Positions 44,317 through 55,954 of a stretch of DNA of 64,000 nt are shown here, piece after piece (positions within the stretch are counted from its first letter, which is position 1; the number at the start of each line of letters is the position of its first letter). Both the position numbers and the translations under genes were made by a program. Under the pieces are notes generated by a model. The model did no database searches, was not told where the DNA came from, and saw nothing but the letters and a program-made list of their open reading frames with translations. The stretch comes from Plutella xylostella (lineage: Eukaryota > Arthropoda > Insecta > Lepidoptera > Plutellidae). The stretch covers positions 2,797,501-2,861,500 of the forward strand of contig NC_063983.1 in NCBI RefSeq assembly GCF_932276165.1, written 5' to 3'.

Positions 44317-44931
44317 TTTATTTTCATTTTTGTTGGTGGGATTTACTTGATGTGTAACTTAATCTAATTTTACCTGTACCTACCTATCGTGAACTTGTTT
44401 TGACAACGATTTTGAGATTCAAAATGTATTGAATATGACACTAATTACTTCGTAAATGATATTCGATACTATCCTTCTTTGAAATTAGTCGTTTTTAAAT
44501 ATATTTAGAACTCTTTTCACCCTTTTTGCCTAGATAGATACAACAAGCTACTTACCAAAAATGCAACTTATTTCTTGTATTACTAAAATATATAGGTAGA
44601 TGTGTATTATTTATTATTATAATTTAGAATCGCACATAGTTAAGTCACGCAATGTAATTGGTCACGTAAGTTGTTGTAGCACATTCCTAGCTATTCTATA
44701 ACAAGCCCAAGTACATAAACTTGCCACACGTCCACAATATGAAATCAGGTAATGCCGTGCTCTGGGGTTAGTCCCGGTGGGTTACTTTAGCTTTCTTAAT
44801 ACGTAGCAAACTGTCAATTGTCATGCAATCGGTAACGTTTGAAAATTCATTATCAATAAACGAGCAAGATTGAGTGTCGGTGCAAAAGATACGTCTCCAC
44901 GAATAACTGTACAAGTGAGCTTTTATTTTGA
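44317..44931. other. No recognisable feature
   Basis: AT-rich; nothing supportable. Confidence 0.5.
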
Positions 44932-44932
44932 A

Positions 44933-45083
44933 CTAGCTGTTCCCGCGCGCTTCGCTTCGCCTTAAAAAGTTTTCCCGTGGGAATTCCGGGATAAAAAGTA
45001 GCCTATGTTTTTTCCCAGGGTCTAGACCGTATGTATACCAAATTTCATTCAAATCCGTTCAGTAGTTTTGGCGTGAAAGAGTA

Positions 45084-45114
<31 letters not shown>

Positions 45115-45147
45115 CAGTTACTTTCGCATTTATAATATTAGTTAGGA
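44933..45147 (-). mobile_element. Non-autonomous Helitron, copy 3, minus strand (215 bp)
   Basis: On the minus strand it starts TCCTAACTAATATTATAAAT and ends GCGCGGGAACAGCTAG, inserted between A (44932) and T (45148). It contains a (GTCT)n run (45085-45114 on plus), CAAAACTACTGAACGGATTT, and GGGAAAACTTTTTAAGGCGA. The three window copies define this family well. Confidence 0.9.
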
Positions 45148-47135
45148 TTAGTTCAATACAATGCTGCAATGGTTGTCATTAGGTTGATCTTAATACGGTT
45201 TGACAGTACATAAAATGCGAACAGTTTTTGGCTTTGTCAAACAAGAACTTGCATAGGCAAAAACTAATTTTAATCTAAGACTAGAGACTAGTCTTAGATT
45301 AACGATATACGAACGATGTCGACTCGACAAATCTAAGACAATAATCGTGATTCGCACACTGTTGTGTCTGGCATTGTACACGAAAGGTCTAGTTATTATT
45401 TTCTTCAGTATATTATAACATCTAAGTAGTTAGACACACCCTGTATAATGCAGTACATATTGGTAGAACCGGAGTGCAGTCTCGCTGTAATGACAGACCA
45501 CAGACCACACGCTGCCGAGGGCAGTTTTTGCACTTGATCGGGGAAGACGGGGCGAAATGGCCTCATAAGAACATAATAATTATTTGATTGCATACAAAAC
45601 AAAATATTTACAAATAATTAGGTATAGAACAGTAAAATGTATATGTAAAAATACTCAAAGTTGGACTTATCGCCTGAATGCGATTTTTTTCAGATAATTT
45701 TTTTACACAAACGTGTACAAAAAAATATTTTTTTGTGCACGTTTCTGTAAATTTTTATACCTTGTAGAATTAAAATTTAATATATTAATTAACTACTATT
45801 GAATTTATTGTCCGTTTTTGTGTTTTTACTTTGCCAGGGTAATTAATAGTATAATATATTTATATATCTGATATAAAGTGGGAGTTTATAGTACCTATGA
45901 TATTAATTATCATACGATACTTACTGTTCACATTATGATTGTGGAAAGTTTATCTGAGATAGTTTCTGATTCTAAAATAACATCACGTTAATTCGATTAT
46001 CTATCGTTAATTCGGCTATCATTAATACGATTTCTACAGTGGAATAGTTAAGCCATAACTGTTGTACCTCAGCATCCACCATACTTGAGAGCCATTGCAC
46101 CCCATTCCCCCCGATCTCAGTTACCCATTTGACACAGATCCGATATAATTGTAGCCATTTACATCTAAGTCTCGTACGTTTGCTCCGGACATATGTCAAA
46201 ACATATCGACATATCCTTACGCAACTTTTGATTGAGCTATTCACTTATAATCAGTGTCATTATGCCAACTTCACTCTGGGTTAAGTAACGTATGAGTTAA
46301 ATATAGGTGACCAGTGTGATTGTCCCTTTAGGTTGTGTCTCGGCTTGTTTTGCTGTGTAATGTTGATGTATGTTGAATGGCGGACACCTGGTATTAGGTC
46401 TAAGATGCTGTTTAGTTCCGAAAATCCCCAACAGTTATATTTATGACAAATAACCGTATAAATTCTAAAGAAACAAGGCAATTTGTAAACTAATGTACTA
46501 GTTATCGAAGAATCTCAAAAGTAAATAATGTCCATACAGTCAGAAAATAACAGATTTTAATAAAATATTTATCTAAAGCATTCAAACAACAAACATAGTA
46601 ATACATAAGTATGTTACCTAATATGTAGATACCAATTAGTAAAGCTCTGTTGCTCAAACCAAACTCAAAAATAAGAAATCTCAATTCAGAAACAGAAATA
46701 GGCTTTGAGAACGACTCAACCTCAAAAACTTAGTTGCAAAAACGGATGATAGAATATAGTATTTGTTCAAACATCACTGAGCTTTAGTTATGTTGGTCTG
46801 GTTGAACCACACCATGAATAGTTCCCAAAAGCTCTCACTAAACGTCATTACGTGTAACGCGGTAGAAGATCATTTCATGCCGCATTGTCGCTGTGAAGAA
46901 ACCAATTAACGGGAACTTGGTACGTACATTTTAAACACAATATAGTTATTTAAAAGCCATTCAATTAATTTAGGTTCAAGTCTCCATGTGACAATTATTA
47001 AAAAATGAAATTATCTTAATCATTGATTGGTTAGTTAAGTTTAGTTTGCCAAACTAAGATTACTATGATATGAGATTCATAGATGTCATAATAATTAAAT
47101 ATAAAGTACTCAAGTTACTCTTTAGATGACGTATA
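45148..47135. other. No gene; few repeat scraps
   Basis: ACACACCCTGTATAATG at 45434-45450 is a lone CAGGGTG-type terminus. Frames of 60-90 codons on the minus strand have no domains. Confidence 0.45.
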
Positions 47136-47180
47136 CATCTGTATCTAGCAGTGGATTATAATTCGCTGATGACAATGTGA
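47136..47180 (+). repeat. LINE 3' end scrap
   Basis: ATCTGTATCTAGCAGTGGAT followed by CGCTGATGACAATG, the worn equivalent of the TATGTCCAGCAGTGGAC...CTGATGATGATG end. Confidence 0.4.
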
Positions 47181-49260
47181 GAGTACAAAAAAAGGTAAGA
47201 ATAAATATCATAGATATAGATTACCTATGAAACGAAAATATAATTGATTAAACCTTAGATTTCATTTTACATTGCCTTAATCCCGTTTATATAAAAAATA
47301 CTGTATACTAGATCACAGCAAGTGCAAAACCACCACGCATGAGCGCCTACATATCACGTCATCCGGAAAATTACTTCTAATTGCTACCACCGTAACTGCC
47401 GACCAAAATACAACCAAATGAACTTAGGAAAATAGCTTAGGTCACAACTTCAAGCCAACTACGAACAATACATTTTGATTCCTAACGTACAGAAATAAGA
47501 CTCGGTTTTGTGAACCCCTATAAAGGTAATGTTAACTTTGTAACTCCACACCCGTGACAAAACGGCTAGAGTGTAAACACAGTGTTAAATGTAGAGAACA
47601 CTTTTTTTTTCAAAAAGAGGTTTGACATCATTTCACGTCGATCAGTGCTGGCTGGCGATGAAAGACCCGATAGAGGTAGCTACGTAAAAGAGGAAAAAAA
47701 CGGGCAGCCTTCTCAATGCGACTCATTTTATGAATGAAATAAGATTTTTTCCTACGGAACCGCGGCGAATACGTGCTTTCCTCTCGCCGTCTGGCAGACG
47801 TGCATTCATTCTCTATCAGACTCCAACCTACCTATCTCACACTCGTCCTGTCACTCTACATCCAACTCTAACTTATCCCCACTGAGTGTAATTTCCTTCA
47901 GCAGGCTTCCAAGGTGTTGATAGTACATGGCAAGTTTCTTTGAGGAGTGTAACTGCGATGGGAAGACGTATTGGACTCTTTGAGCAGATGCGGTTTAAGT
48001 AACGAGATTTTATATTCTAAAGGGTGCTCCAGAGGTGATTAAGTTTTTAAATGAGATAGACTGAGAGAGGATACATATCCGTATTAAATAGTTACTTCAG
48101 ACTGTATAAAATTTACTTACTCTTTGGTGGCACTTTGTAGAGTCAGAGTTTTGCAGGGCGCTAATAAAGTGTATGTGTTTTATGTATGCACATAAAATTG
48201 AAACCTTTTATAATTAGGTGAATTTAATGAAATAAGTGCATTATAAATATGTGGGTATTATGAAAAATCTGCCCGTTGTAAATTATGAATGATTGTAACT
48301 TTTTATATTTACAAATCGAATATAAGTATAGATAGAGATATTGAATCTGTTTGATTATAATTTTAAACTTCTGACACTCTGTATCACAACATCGTCTCGG
48401 TACAGTAAGCTCAGGCTAGCCCTTCTATAAAAAAAAACTACGGACTCATGGGAAGACTATTACGTTACGCCATTACTGAGATACAGTCGGACAAGTACAA
48501 TTTACCAAACACACTTAGTAACACTCTTATTACGAGTGTCATTAGGCCTATAAGATTTATTATCGATAACTAAAGTTATACAATCGATGCATTTGTTACT
48601 GTTCCGTTCACTCTTGCTTCTGAATGAAAGGTTTTTTGGAGGAAATTCTTATAGTAAGTAGACACAGGAATTTTATCAATTATTTCCAAGTTGTGGAGAG
48701 TAGTGGAACGGGAAATGACTTTGGGAGGTAAAAGCATGGGATTTTGGTGACTCATCTTAAGGTTTTGATTCCTTCAATGGGTTTATGGTGTATCCTTTAC
48801 TTACAACATTTCATGGTAGGCAATTTTTGCTTACATTTTAGTCTCAAAATATAAGTTTGATATATATAAGTATGTACGTAGAAAGCTTATATTATTAAAT
48901 TCATGATTCTAAATGCAAAATTGCGCTAGTAATAGTACTTACATCCAACGATGATTCGAACTACCTTAAAATCCAGGAATCCTTTTGGCTCATAAACCAA
49001 TAACCAGACAAGTCGCCTCGTCAACGACTGTGTTGCAAGACTGGTTGTCTCAAAAATCGTTCATAATCGCTCATTACAAAAGCCCTAGGTATTTCGCATT
49101 ACTCGGTTCACGCGCGTCACGTCATCACGTCTCACGATATCGATTCTAAGCTGGATCGATCTGATTGGATCGTGGCCAAAGAATAAACAGGGACTAGATT
49201 AGGCAAGTCATAGATGTATTCATATACTTCAAAGTCTGAAGACATCAGCATATATATAGT
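47181..49260. other. No recognised gene
   Basis: A GC-richer patch at 47740-47830 (TACGGAACCGCGGCGAATAC, CTCTCGCCGTCTGGCAGACG) has no exon signature. The rest is AT-rich. Confidence 0.45.
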
Positions 49261-49261
49261 G

Positions 49262-49375
49262 GCTGGACCAAACTGGATGAGTGTGGCACAGGACCGTGGA
49301 ACTTGGTCTCACATAGAGGAGGCCTATATCCTGCTATGGGTAGACAATAGAAATATAGGCTGAGGAAGAAAGAAA
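49262..49375 (+). pseudogene. LINE polyprotein C-terminal relic
   Basis: One frame reads AGPNWMSVAQDRGTWSHIEE, then AYILLWVDNRNIG and a stop. It matches the WM..AQDR..W..EEAY...W pattern of the LINE C terminus, open throughout this segment. Confidence 0.7.
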
Positions 49376-49535
49376 AATAATAAATAAAAAAATATTGTAA
49401 AATTTAAAAAAATAATGAATCTATTCAATCAACTCCGAATATGTATATAATTTGAATTGTTCGAACACTTAAAATTAAGTATAAAAGTATTTTAATACAT
49501 ATTTTTTTGTGGTTGCATGTTTAATGAATTTTAAT
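49376..49535. other. No recognisable feature
   Basis: A-rich sequence. Confidence 0.45.
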
Positions 49536-49702
49536 TTTGTTTTCTTTTTATGTATTACTTGCATGCTGGGAACACATATCTTTTGGAGTGTTAACCGTAC
49601 CAGAATTTATTTTTTTATGTTGTGTTATTGCTAAATTGTTAACTCTCTGTATTGTGTTCCAATAAATAAATAATAATAAGTAAATAGATAGATAGATAGA
49701 AA
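49536..49702 (+). repeat. Retroelement 3' tail with (GATA)n
   Basis: TTTTTTATGTTGTGTTATTG, then GTGTTCCAATAAATAAATAA (polyadenylation signal) and an ATAG microsatellite at 49684-49700. Confidence 0.5.
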
Positions 49703-51180
49703 ATACTCCACAGAACGCTATAATTACTTATGTGTAAAGGCGTAGATGCCAATTGTGCTACTATTAATAATCATTCCACTTTGAATAATAATTCGTACAA
49801 GTACTTACGTGATAAATACAAAATAATACATATAAAAATACAAAGGCTCCGACACTAAGAAGATGAAATGGCGAAAGAAGCTTCTTGAGCATCTGCGCAA
49901 CATACTCTATGGCCCGCCGATCGACTACCGTTTGGTTATTGTTCGATATGTTTTCTAATAATCCGTCGGATTACCGGGAAAGCCGCTTCGCACGGGCAGC
50001 CATGCCCACGGAAAGTAGTTCAAATGCGTGCAACTCGTAACTAGCTTCCGTACGCTTTTGACACACAATTACTTTGTGGAATTGGCAGCAAAATAAAAGA
50101 AACTTTGCGGAAAATTCGACACGGTCGGACTCGCGACACGATGGGCCCGCAAAAAAGTGTGTGGGTTTATTGATTTCTACTTTCACTCGGCATAGGAATC
50201 TGTGTAAATGGGAATATATAAAAATTTAATTAGGCGGCTGTCGCGTCGTTTCAAACCACCTAGGTGTAACTGTAAAAGTATAAGTTACTAAATTTACACT
50301 AGTAATAGATACCTATTAGTTGTGTAGCTTACCTTATTTGCTTATATAAATGCAAGTCTTTGTCTCCCGCTAAACTGAACTGCAGTTTGGAAGTATATAT
50401 GTAATTTTGTAAGTTATACTCTGGTCAATAAATAAACGTTAAAATTAAAATTAAACTGCGATGCATACGAAAGAGCCTTCTTTCATCCAAAGCATGCGTA
50501 CATTCCGCGCCATACAAATAAGTCAAAGGATACCATGTAAGCTAACATTACCCGATTGTTACACCGATTTCCTTATAACTTTCTAACAAATCATGTGGCA
50601 CATAGCACATGCATTCATACGACATGATGATTATATATAATATCTGTACCGACGACTACATAAACCACCTGTATCCTTATTACGGTGCGCGGAGTGCCAA
50701 TTATATCTGCGGCCGACACTACTGTGGGCTATTCTACGACAGAATATGATTAATCGTCAGTTAGTCGCGAGTTAGTGAATCGGACCGCGCTTTAGGCGAA
50801 TCTGACGAGTCTACCGATTGAAAATGGACATCGTACATACTTTTTATTTACTAATAAATATTGTCTAGATTTGATTGCTCGTAAATACAAATGACGACTC
50901 GTTTGGCAGTTAGTTACTTGTAGATTATTCGATTTAACTTATAGGAGTAAAAATGATTTATGTTACGAGTAGAAGATGATCTGTACTTAAGTGTATGCAA
51001 GGTGATCGAAATATGTTAAAAAAAAACGTTTGCTTGGCGCTAGAATAGCCCATCGACACAAACATATTTAGAAGTATCACCTTCGCAAACCTAATAATTA
51101 GTACGGTATAACATGACTCCCGCACTGCGCATGGAGTAGGGCCCCGCGAATGCACTAGTGGTGTCCTGTCATTATCGTAT
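49703..51180. other. No recognised gene
   Basis: GC-richer patches at 49900-50160 and 50680-50830 include GTGATTAATC-like homeodomain cores (ATGATTAATCG at 50745). No exon supported. Confidence 0.4.
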
Positions 51181-51199
51181 AAATCAGTGGCGATCCGAG

Positions 51200-51260
51200 C
51201 GGTAATTGCATCGATTCTTGCATCGATTCCTGCATCGATGTATCGATATTATCGCCACTC
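51200..51260. promoter_or_regulatory. TGCATCGAT triplet plus TATCGATA
   Basis: TTGCATCGATTC, TTGCATCGATTC and CTGCATCGAT are nearly tandem at 51207-51239, followed by an exact TATCGATA (51241-51248) and ATTATCGCC. Four ATCGAT cores in about 40 bp suggest a DREF-like or Cut-like target or a small tandem repeat. Confidence 0.4.
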
Positions 51261-51780
51261 GGACGCCGGCTTCCACTCGTTCTTATCGGATCACTCGTAT
51301 CAGTGTTCTGATTGTAAATTGAAAAGTGCGTACGGATCTTATGGGTATGCGGAATGTAGATAAAAATAAAAATTGTTATTTTGAGATTCAAATTAGTTTA
51401 GCAATACTCCCATATTTCATTCAAGAATCTTTTTCTCAAAGAATGTAAGGAGTCATTTACTTTTCGGTTCTTTTGCTTTTGTTTTACGGGATTGTGATAT
51501 TTTTGTTCATACACTTTACCAAGTAAAAGGATGTCATTTAAAAGCAATGTGCAGGGGTACCTACATTTAATTAAATGCCCTAACGTCATTCAGTGACAAA
51601 AAAAGCATTTTTATTTTAAATAATCAATCTTGGATCGGTAAGGAACTAGCTCCAAGTATTCATACACTGCCTATAAATTAGAGGTGCTATCAATATAATT
51701 TAAGTGAAGTGTGTGACGTTTGATAAATCGGCCTACAACTGGTAGTTCTCGTGTTACATGCTAAATTATAACCTATATTA
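51261..51780. other. No recognisable feature
   Basis: Nothing supportable. Confidence 0.5.
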
Positions 51781-51782
51781 TA

Positions 51783-51850
51783 CAGGGTGTTGCAAAAAGA
51801 TATAGTAAGCCGAAAGGGTATGACTCAGAAGGTGATACTTTTGAAAATTA
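51783..51850. mobile_element. CAGGGTG-family MITE end, copy 5
   Basis: CAGGGTGTTGCAAAAAGATA, then TAGTAAGCCGAAAGGG, after TA (51781-51782). The other end is not found. Confidence 0.6.
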
Positions 51851-52021
51851 AAGATCATTATGACGTGTGTAGGTAATTCAGTAATAGGTGCCTATTACGA
51901 TAAGTCTTAAGACTGTTTCCTGTACGGAAAAATGCTGGTTTGAGAAAAATATAGGTGTGAGTGTTGTGCAAGCGAAAGTGTCCAAAGGAAGTTTAGAATT
52001 ACATACATACATATGTATTTA

Positions 52022-52345
52022 AGTGTCCGCGTGGGACGCCCTCCAGAACACTGGACCAACGATCTAACAGAAGTAGCCGAGTGGCTGTATGAGGAATTGT
52101 TGTGGGTGGACTATATTTGAAAGTCTCCTTCAGGTTTTCCAGTTGTTCTTTATTGTTCGGATTTTGTTTTCTTGAATGACTCTTCGATAGACCACTGTTC
52201 AGTAGGTCTGCCAATTTCTTTCTTCTGATCTGGCTCCTCGAAGGTCCAATGCTGAAGAAGACTTTCAAATACAGTGCACCCTCAACAGGAAGGCCGAGAA
52301 CAGTGTTGAGGCTCTTATTATGAGAAACCTATATCTAGCAGTCGG
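52022..52345 (+). pseudogene. LINE C-terminal relic interrupted by a small insert
   Basis: The left part encodes VRVGRPPEHWTNDLTEVAEW; the right part (52290-52345) resembles ENSVEALIMRNLYLAVGD, the worn equivalent of the EEAYVQQW end. Between them sits a segment bounded by inverted repeats (52110-52275). Confidence 0.6.
52110..52275. mobile_element. Small insertion with ~20-bp inverted ends in a LINE relic
   Basis: TATATTTGAAAGTCTCCTTC at the left and GAAGAAGACTTTCAAATACA at the right are inverted copies. The interior keeps an open minus frame (KKLADLLNSGLSKSHSRKQN within it) of no known family. It may be a MITE or a foldback of local sequence. Confidence 0.45.
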
Positions 52346-53500
52346 TGATATTTTGTTTGTAATACATAGCTTGTTATTTAACTAGTAAGTCCAGTTTTGT
52401 CCAAGATATTTAGGAGGTCATACTTACTGATTTTCCGTAGTAACTAAAATACATGATTATTCTATGATTAAGTACTTATAGGATTTGGTAGCTTAAATTT
52501 TTTCATCACAGTAAGTTTAATAAGTATTAATCAGTAAATAGTTATAATAAAAATAGAACAGAGAAATAAAATGTTGGATCTCATGCGGGGGGTTATTACA
52601 CTCTTTTGACAATTTCAAACTCACAAATCTCGTATTTGACTATGTACTCAATTTGACTGCTGTGTGTACTTGTGTAGGTCACGAGCTCACGAGATATTCG
52701 AGTTCTGAAAATCTCCCCCCGGGCTGTGACTGCTAAAACGGCTACGAAAGTCTATTCACCTCAAAGGGTTCCTTACCTTTTGTATTCTGTGTCAATGAGC
52801 TCTCATTTAGATACTGCCTTGTTATTTTCTCTGCCTAAGTTCAATGAACTTACTCGAGGAAGTGTTTTCGCAAATATTAGTATAAATAATAAGTACTTAC
52901 TTATTTAGCTGTATGACGACTAGTCTTTTTTGCTCGACTAAGGTTTGTTTCCATATTAAAAAAGATTAATACGTCAGTCATATTTGTTTTCAGTCTCTGA
53001 CTGCCCACTACCTAGGGTGCGCCGGACGTACTTATGTAAATACAAGGTACTAAGTTGATACGTCACTCGTGGAGGTTCCTTTCAGCATGACTATAGTTAC
53101 AGACCCGAACATGTACAATTGTACAAATGGATCAGTTGAGAGAGCCACGTAAGTACTAACAGTAAATTTATCCTTTCCAGAATAGAGTAGAGTAGAATAC
53201 AATAAATACTTGGCAGCGTAAAGACAAGTCCTATCAAGTTGACTGGAAAACATTTCCAAACGGCTTGTCACTCAAAAATTACTTTCATTACATCCATAAC
53301 AGTATTTACCCAGTAATCCAGTTGGGTCAATGTTTATGTTAAAATATGCCCGAGAGAGACGATCAGGAGTCATAAATAACGCAGGCAGGGACGTGCGCGC
53401 CCAGTAATTGCAGCCTTGAGCCCTCCCGATGACATATTCCCTCAAAGAACCTAACGGTCAACCGACAGCGCATAAATTCGATACATCAATATGAGAATCG
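52346..53500. other. No recognisable feature
   Basis: Short frames only; no domains. Confidence 0.5.
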
Positions 53501-53680
53501 AGTTCTCGGGTAAATTACTCGTCTAATAATCGTATGTTTTATTTAACATATGCAAAGAGAACATCCCCGGGGACGTGGAATCGATTATAATCGATTAACA
53601 TTAGTTATGGTGCAGCGACGGTAGAGGGCGATTAGGCGGTGTTTATGCTTAATTAGAATGTGCCAACTTGTTGTATAAAT
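53500..53680. promoter_or_regulatory. Candidate enhancer-like segment with palindromes
   Basis: AATCGATTATAATCGATT at 53579-53596 is an 18-bp perfect palindrome. TCCCCGGGGA (53564-53573) is a 10-bp palindrome. ACATATGCAAAG (53546-53557) resembles a POU octamer, and CTTAATTAGA (53648-53657) a homeodomain site. The density in 110 bp suggests regulatory DNA; no gene is adjacent to test it. Confidence 0.3.
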
Positions 53681-54295
53681 CTTGTACATGTGTATAATTG
53701 GCGCGAATGCTGTTCGGATTATTGGGAGGCATCGTTGATTGGGTTCCGTAATGGATCGGGTCCGGACGATACAGGTGCGGGTAATTGCGTTTAATACGCA
53801 CCCAGATCGTAACAAGAAGCTAGCGTACCTAGGACCTAGGTATGTGTGCTATTCTAGTCTTGGTCCCAGTGTGTTCGCGCCCACATCACAAAACAAGATC
53901 TCAAGAATCGCAACATTTAAACGCTTAGCCCTTGAATTAATCATGAACGATTTTGTGTTACAATGTCCTTTTCAATAACATAGATTACCGATGATTGGTA
54001 AGTAGGTACTTCATACGATTTTGATACCTACTTACATAAAATTTTCAATCTGTCCACATTCATCTGTAGATCTAGTTATTATTAAAATTGGCAGGAGACG
54101 AGACTTGATAATACAACACTACCTAGAGAAAATGGTAAAAAATACATTTGAGTATTGCGTGCTCTTAACATCTTAATTATTTATCACGTTTAATACAGCA
54201 TAGTCCCTTACATAACAAGTACCCAACACACTTGCTCATTTTACAAACAGAAACAGGCACCCCCAATCGGCGCAAACAAAATCGAATCTGAATAA
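53681..54295. other. No recognisable feature
   Basis: Overlapping opposite frames (53585-53978) lack domains. Confidence 0.45.
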
Positions 54296-54297
54296 AA

Positions 54298-54375
54298 CGA
54301 AACCAAAAGTGACCCGGCCGGGTTTGAACCCGTGACACAGTTCTCTCGCCACTACCTGCACATGCCGGGCATGCC
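54298..54375 (-). mobile_element. SINE head or tRNA-like relic, minus strand
   Basis: On the minus strand: GGTAGTGGCGAGAGAACTGT, then CACGGGTTCAAACCCGGCCG, which holds a GGTTCAAACCC box B. The cloverleaf cannot be closed convincingly, so this is read as a SINE fragment rather than a tRNA gene. Confidence 0.4.
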
Positions 54376-54560
54376 AGCTGTAATCACCACACTCGTAATA
54401 AGCACTCCGGTGAGGTTATAATATCGGCTGGTCAGTGTTAAGGCGAAGCACTTCTTGTTGGCTAACGAGACCTGTCATATTTGACAGGTGGCAAAGATAT
54501 TAAATACGAAAATATTATATTGTACAAATATTTCATTAGATGGTTTAATAAATTAGGGCC
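54376..54560. other. No recognisable feature
   Basis: Contains a CTGTCATATTTGACAG inverted repeat at 54472-54487. Confidence 0.5.
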
Positions 54561-54605
54561 ATTTAGTGTCGGCATTTTGTAAATGGAACTTTATCAAATG
54601 AGTTC
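54561..54605 (-). mobile_element. Tc1-like MITE relic, minus strand
   Basis: On the minus strand CATTTGATAAAGTTCCATTT then ACAAAATGCCGACACTAAAT, as in the copy at 21053. Confidence 0.5.
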
Positions 54606-55220
54606 TGACCTCTTCAAAGGCTAAGTTTTCATTTTAAATAAGTTTTGCAATGGTTATCTTGAATTATAGTAAATTTAACTTAACCTATAATTGTGTGACA
54701 TAAAAATTAAGATACTTAGTGCCAATTTCGCCATTCTCGGTTAGAGCATAACCAGGGAGTAGTGGTTGACTTTTGACACATCTGTCATGAATTTTATATG
54801 GAGATATAACGTTAATTTATAAATCAATCCCTGTCGGTTAGATAACCGACAATGGAGAAATTGACACTTAACCTGATTATTACTCAAACAATTTAAGATA
54901 CCCCGTGCTTTTTTGAAATGTCCTCTTAAATTGTAAAGCAGTTACATTACATTACATGAGAACGCTGGTTTTATGTCAGCACTTAACTGAATTAGCGATG
55001 TAAATAATGATTAGAGCCTTCAATAAAATTTGTATTTTTTACTACTAAAGACTTACACTACACCTGTGCCTAATAATACGGCTGTACGATTGAGTAATAT
55101 GTACTTACCTAGGGATAAATATTTGTACTCGCAGGTTCAAATCGATGTTTGCCTATGTAGGTACCTATTATTGAAGTGGAATGAATATGAAATATGTATG
55201 TAGCTAGTGTTAGAACCACA
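54606..55220. other. No recognisable feature
   Basis: GTCGGTTAGATAACCGAC (54834-54851) is a small perfect inverted repeat. Otherwise AT-rich. Confidence 0.45.
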
Positions 55221-55439
55221 TGTACGGTGGCCTGCGCCTAAAAGTATACAGGCGGAGTTTTTAAAATAGTGATCTCAAGCTCACATGCTGCTCAAGCACA
55301 TCCACATAAACACCACTGCTACACACATCAAACACAACAGGTCCCCGGATTTATAACAGATGTAGCTGGTCCCTTCATCATCAGGGATCGCTATTTTAAA
55401 AACTACGCCTGTATACTTTTAGGCTCAGGCCACCGTACA
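55221..55439. mobile_element. 219-bp MITE with ~53-bp terminal inverted repeats
   Basis: Left arm: TGTACGGTGGCCTGCGCCTA, then AAAGTATACAGGCGGAG and TTTTTAAAATAGTGAT. The right arm is the complement with about three mismatches, ending CCACCGTACA. A TA lies inside each edge (55223-55224 and 55436-55437), so the true ends may be CGGTGGCC...GGCCACCG. Confidence 0.85.
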
Positions 55440-55545
55440 GGCCATCTTGTTCTACCTTTTACCCGACTGCCGAAGGAGGAGGGTAATGTTTTTCGATTGT
55501 ATGTTTGTATGTATGTATGTATGTATGTATGTATGTTTGTTTCTT
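55440..55545 (+). repeat. Repeat fragment plus (TATG)n
   Basis: ACCCGACTGCCGAAGGAGGA then GGGTAATGTTTTTC is followed by a (GTAT)n microsatellite at 55507-55536. A TTACCCCGACTG start also occurs at 59690. Confidence 0.5.
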
Positions 55546-55954
55546 TGTTCCCTCCTGAGTGAGGTATTGTTAGAAGCGTCTTAATTGCGCAATAGTTATA
55601 GGCTTTGTGACGTTACATTAAAATGTATATAGTGCCCTCTAGAAGACATAAAGTGATGATCGAAAAATTTATACTTTTCCAACTATGCCGTGTGGGGTAT
55701 GAAATGAAAGCGCTTCATTAGCACATTACAAAAATACGCATATTGTAGGTAAGTATATAATCACAACACCAAAATAATTGAAATAAAAAAATGTTCATAA
55801 ACTAAAACCCGACTACTGACATAATATTTCATAAAATATAAAATAACGAAAAAGTTTCAAATAAAATAATATAATTATAAACAAACAAAAAACTCGACTG
55901 CACGCTAAAAATATGAAAACAAGCCCCAATGTTAATGGAAAGTATCGCAGGCGG
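55546..55954. other. No recognisable feature
   Basis: A-rich sequence. Confidence 0.5.

Noticed and set aside
54298..54375. tRNA gene on the minus strand
   Set aside because: Only box B is convincing; acceptor and anticodon stems could not be paired.
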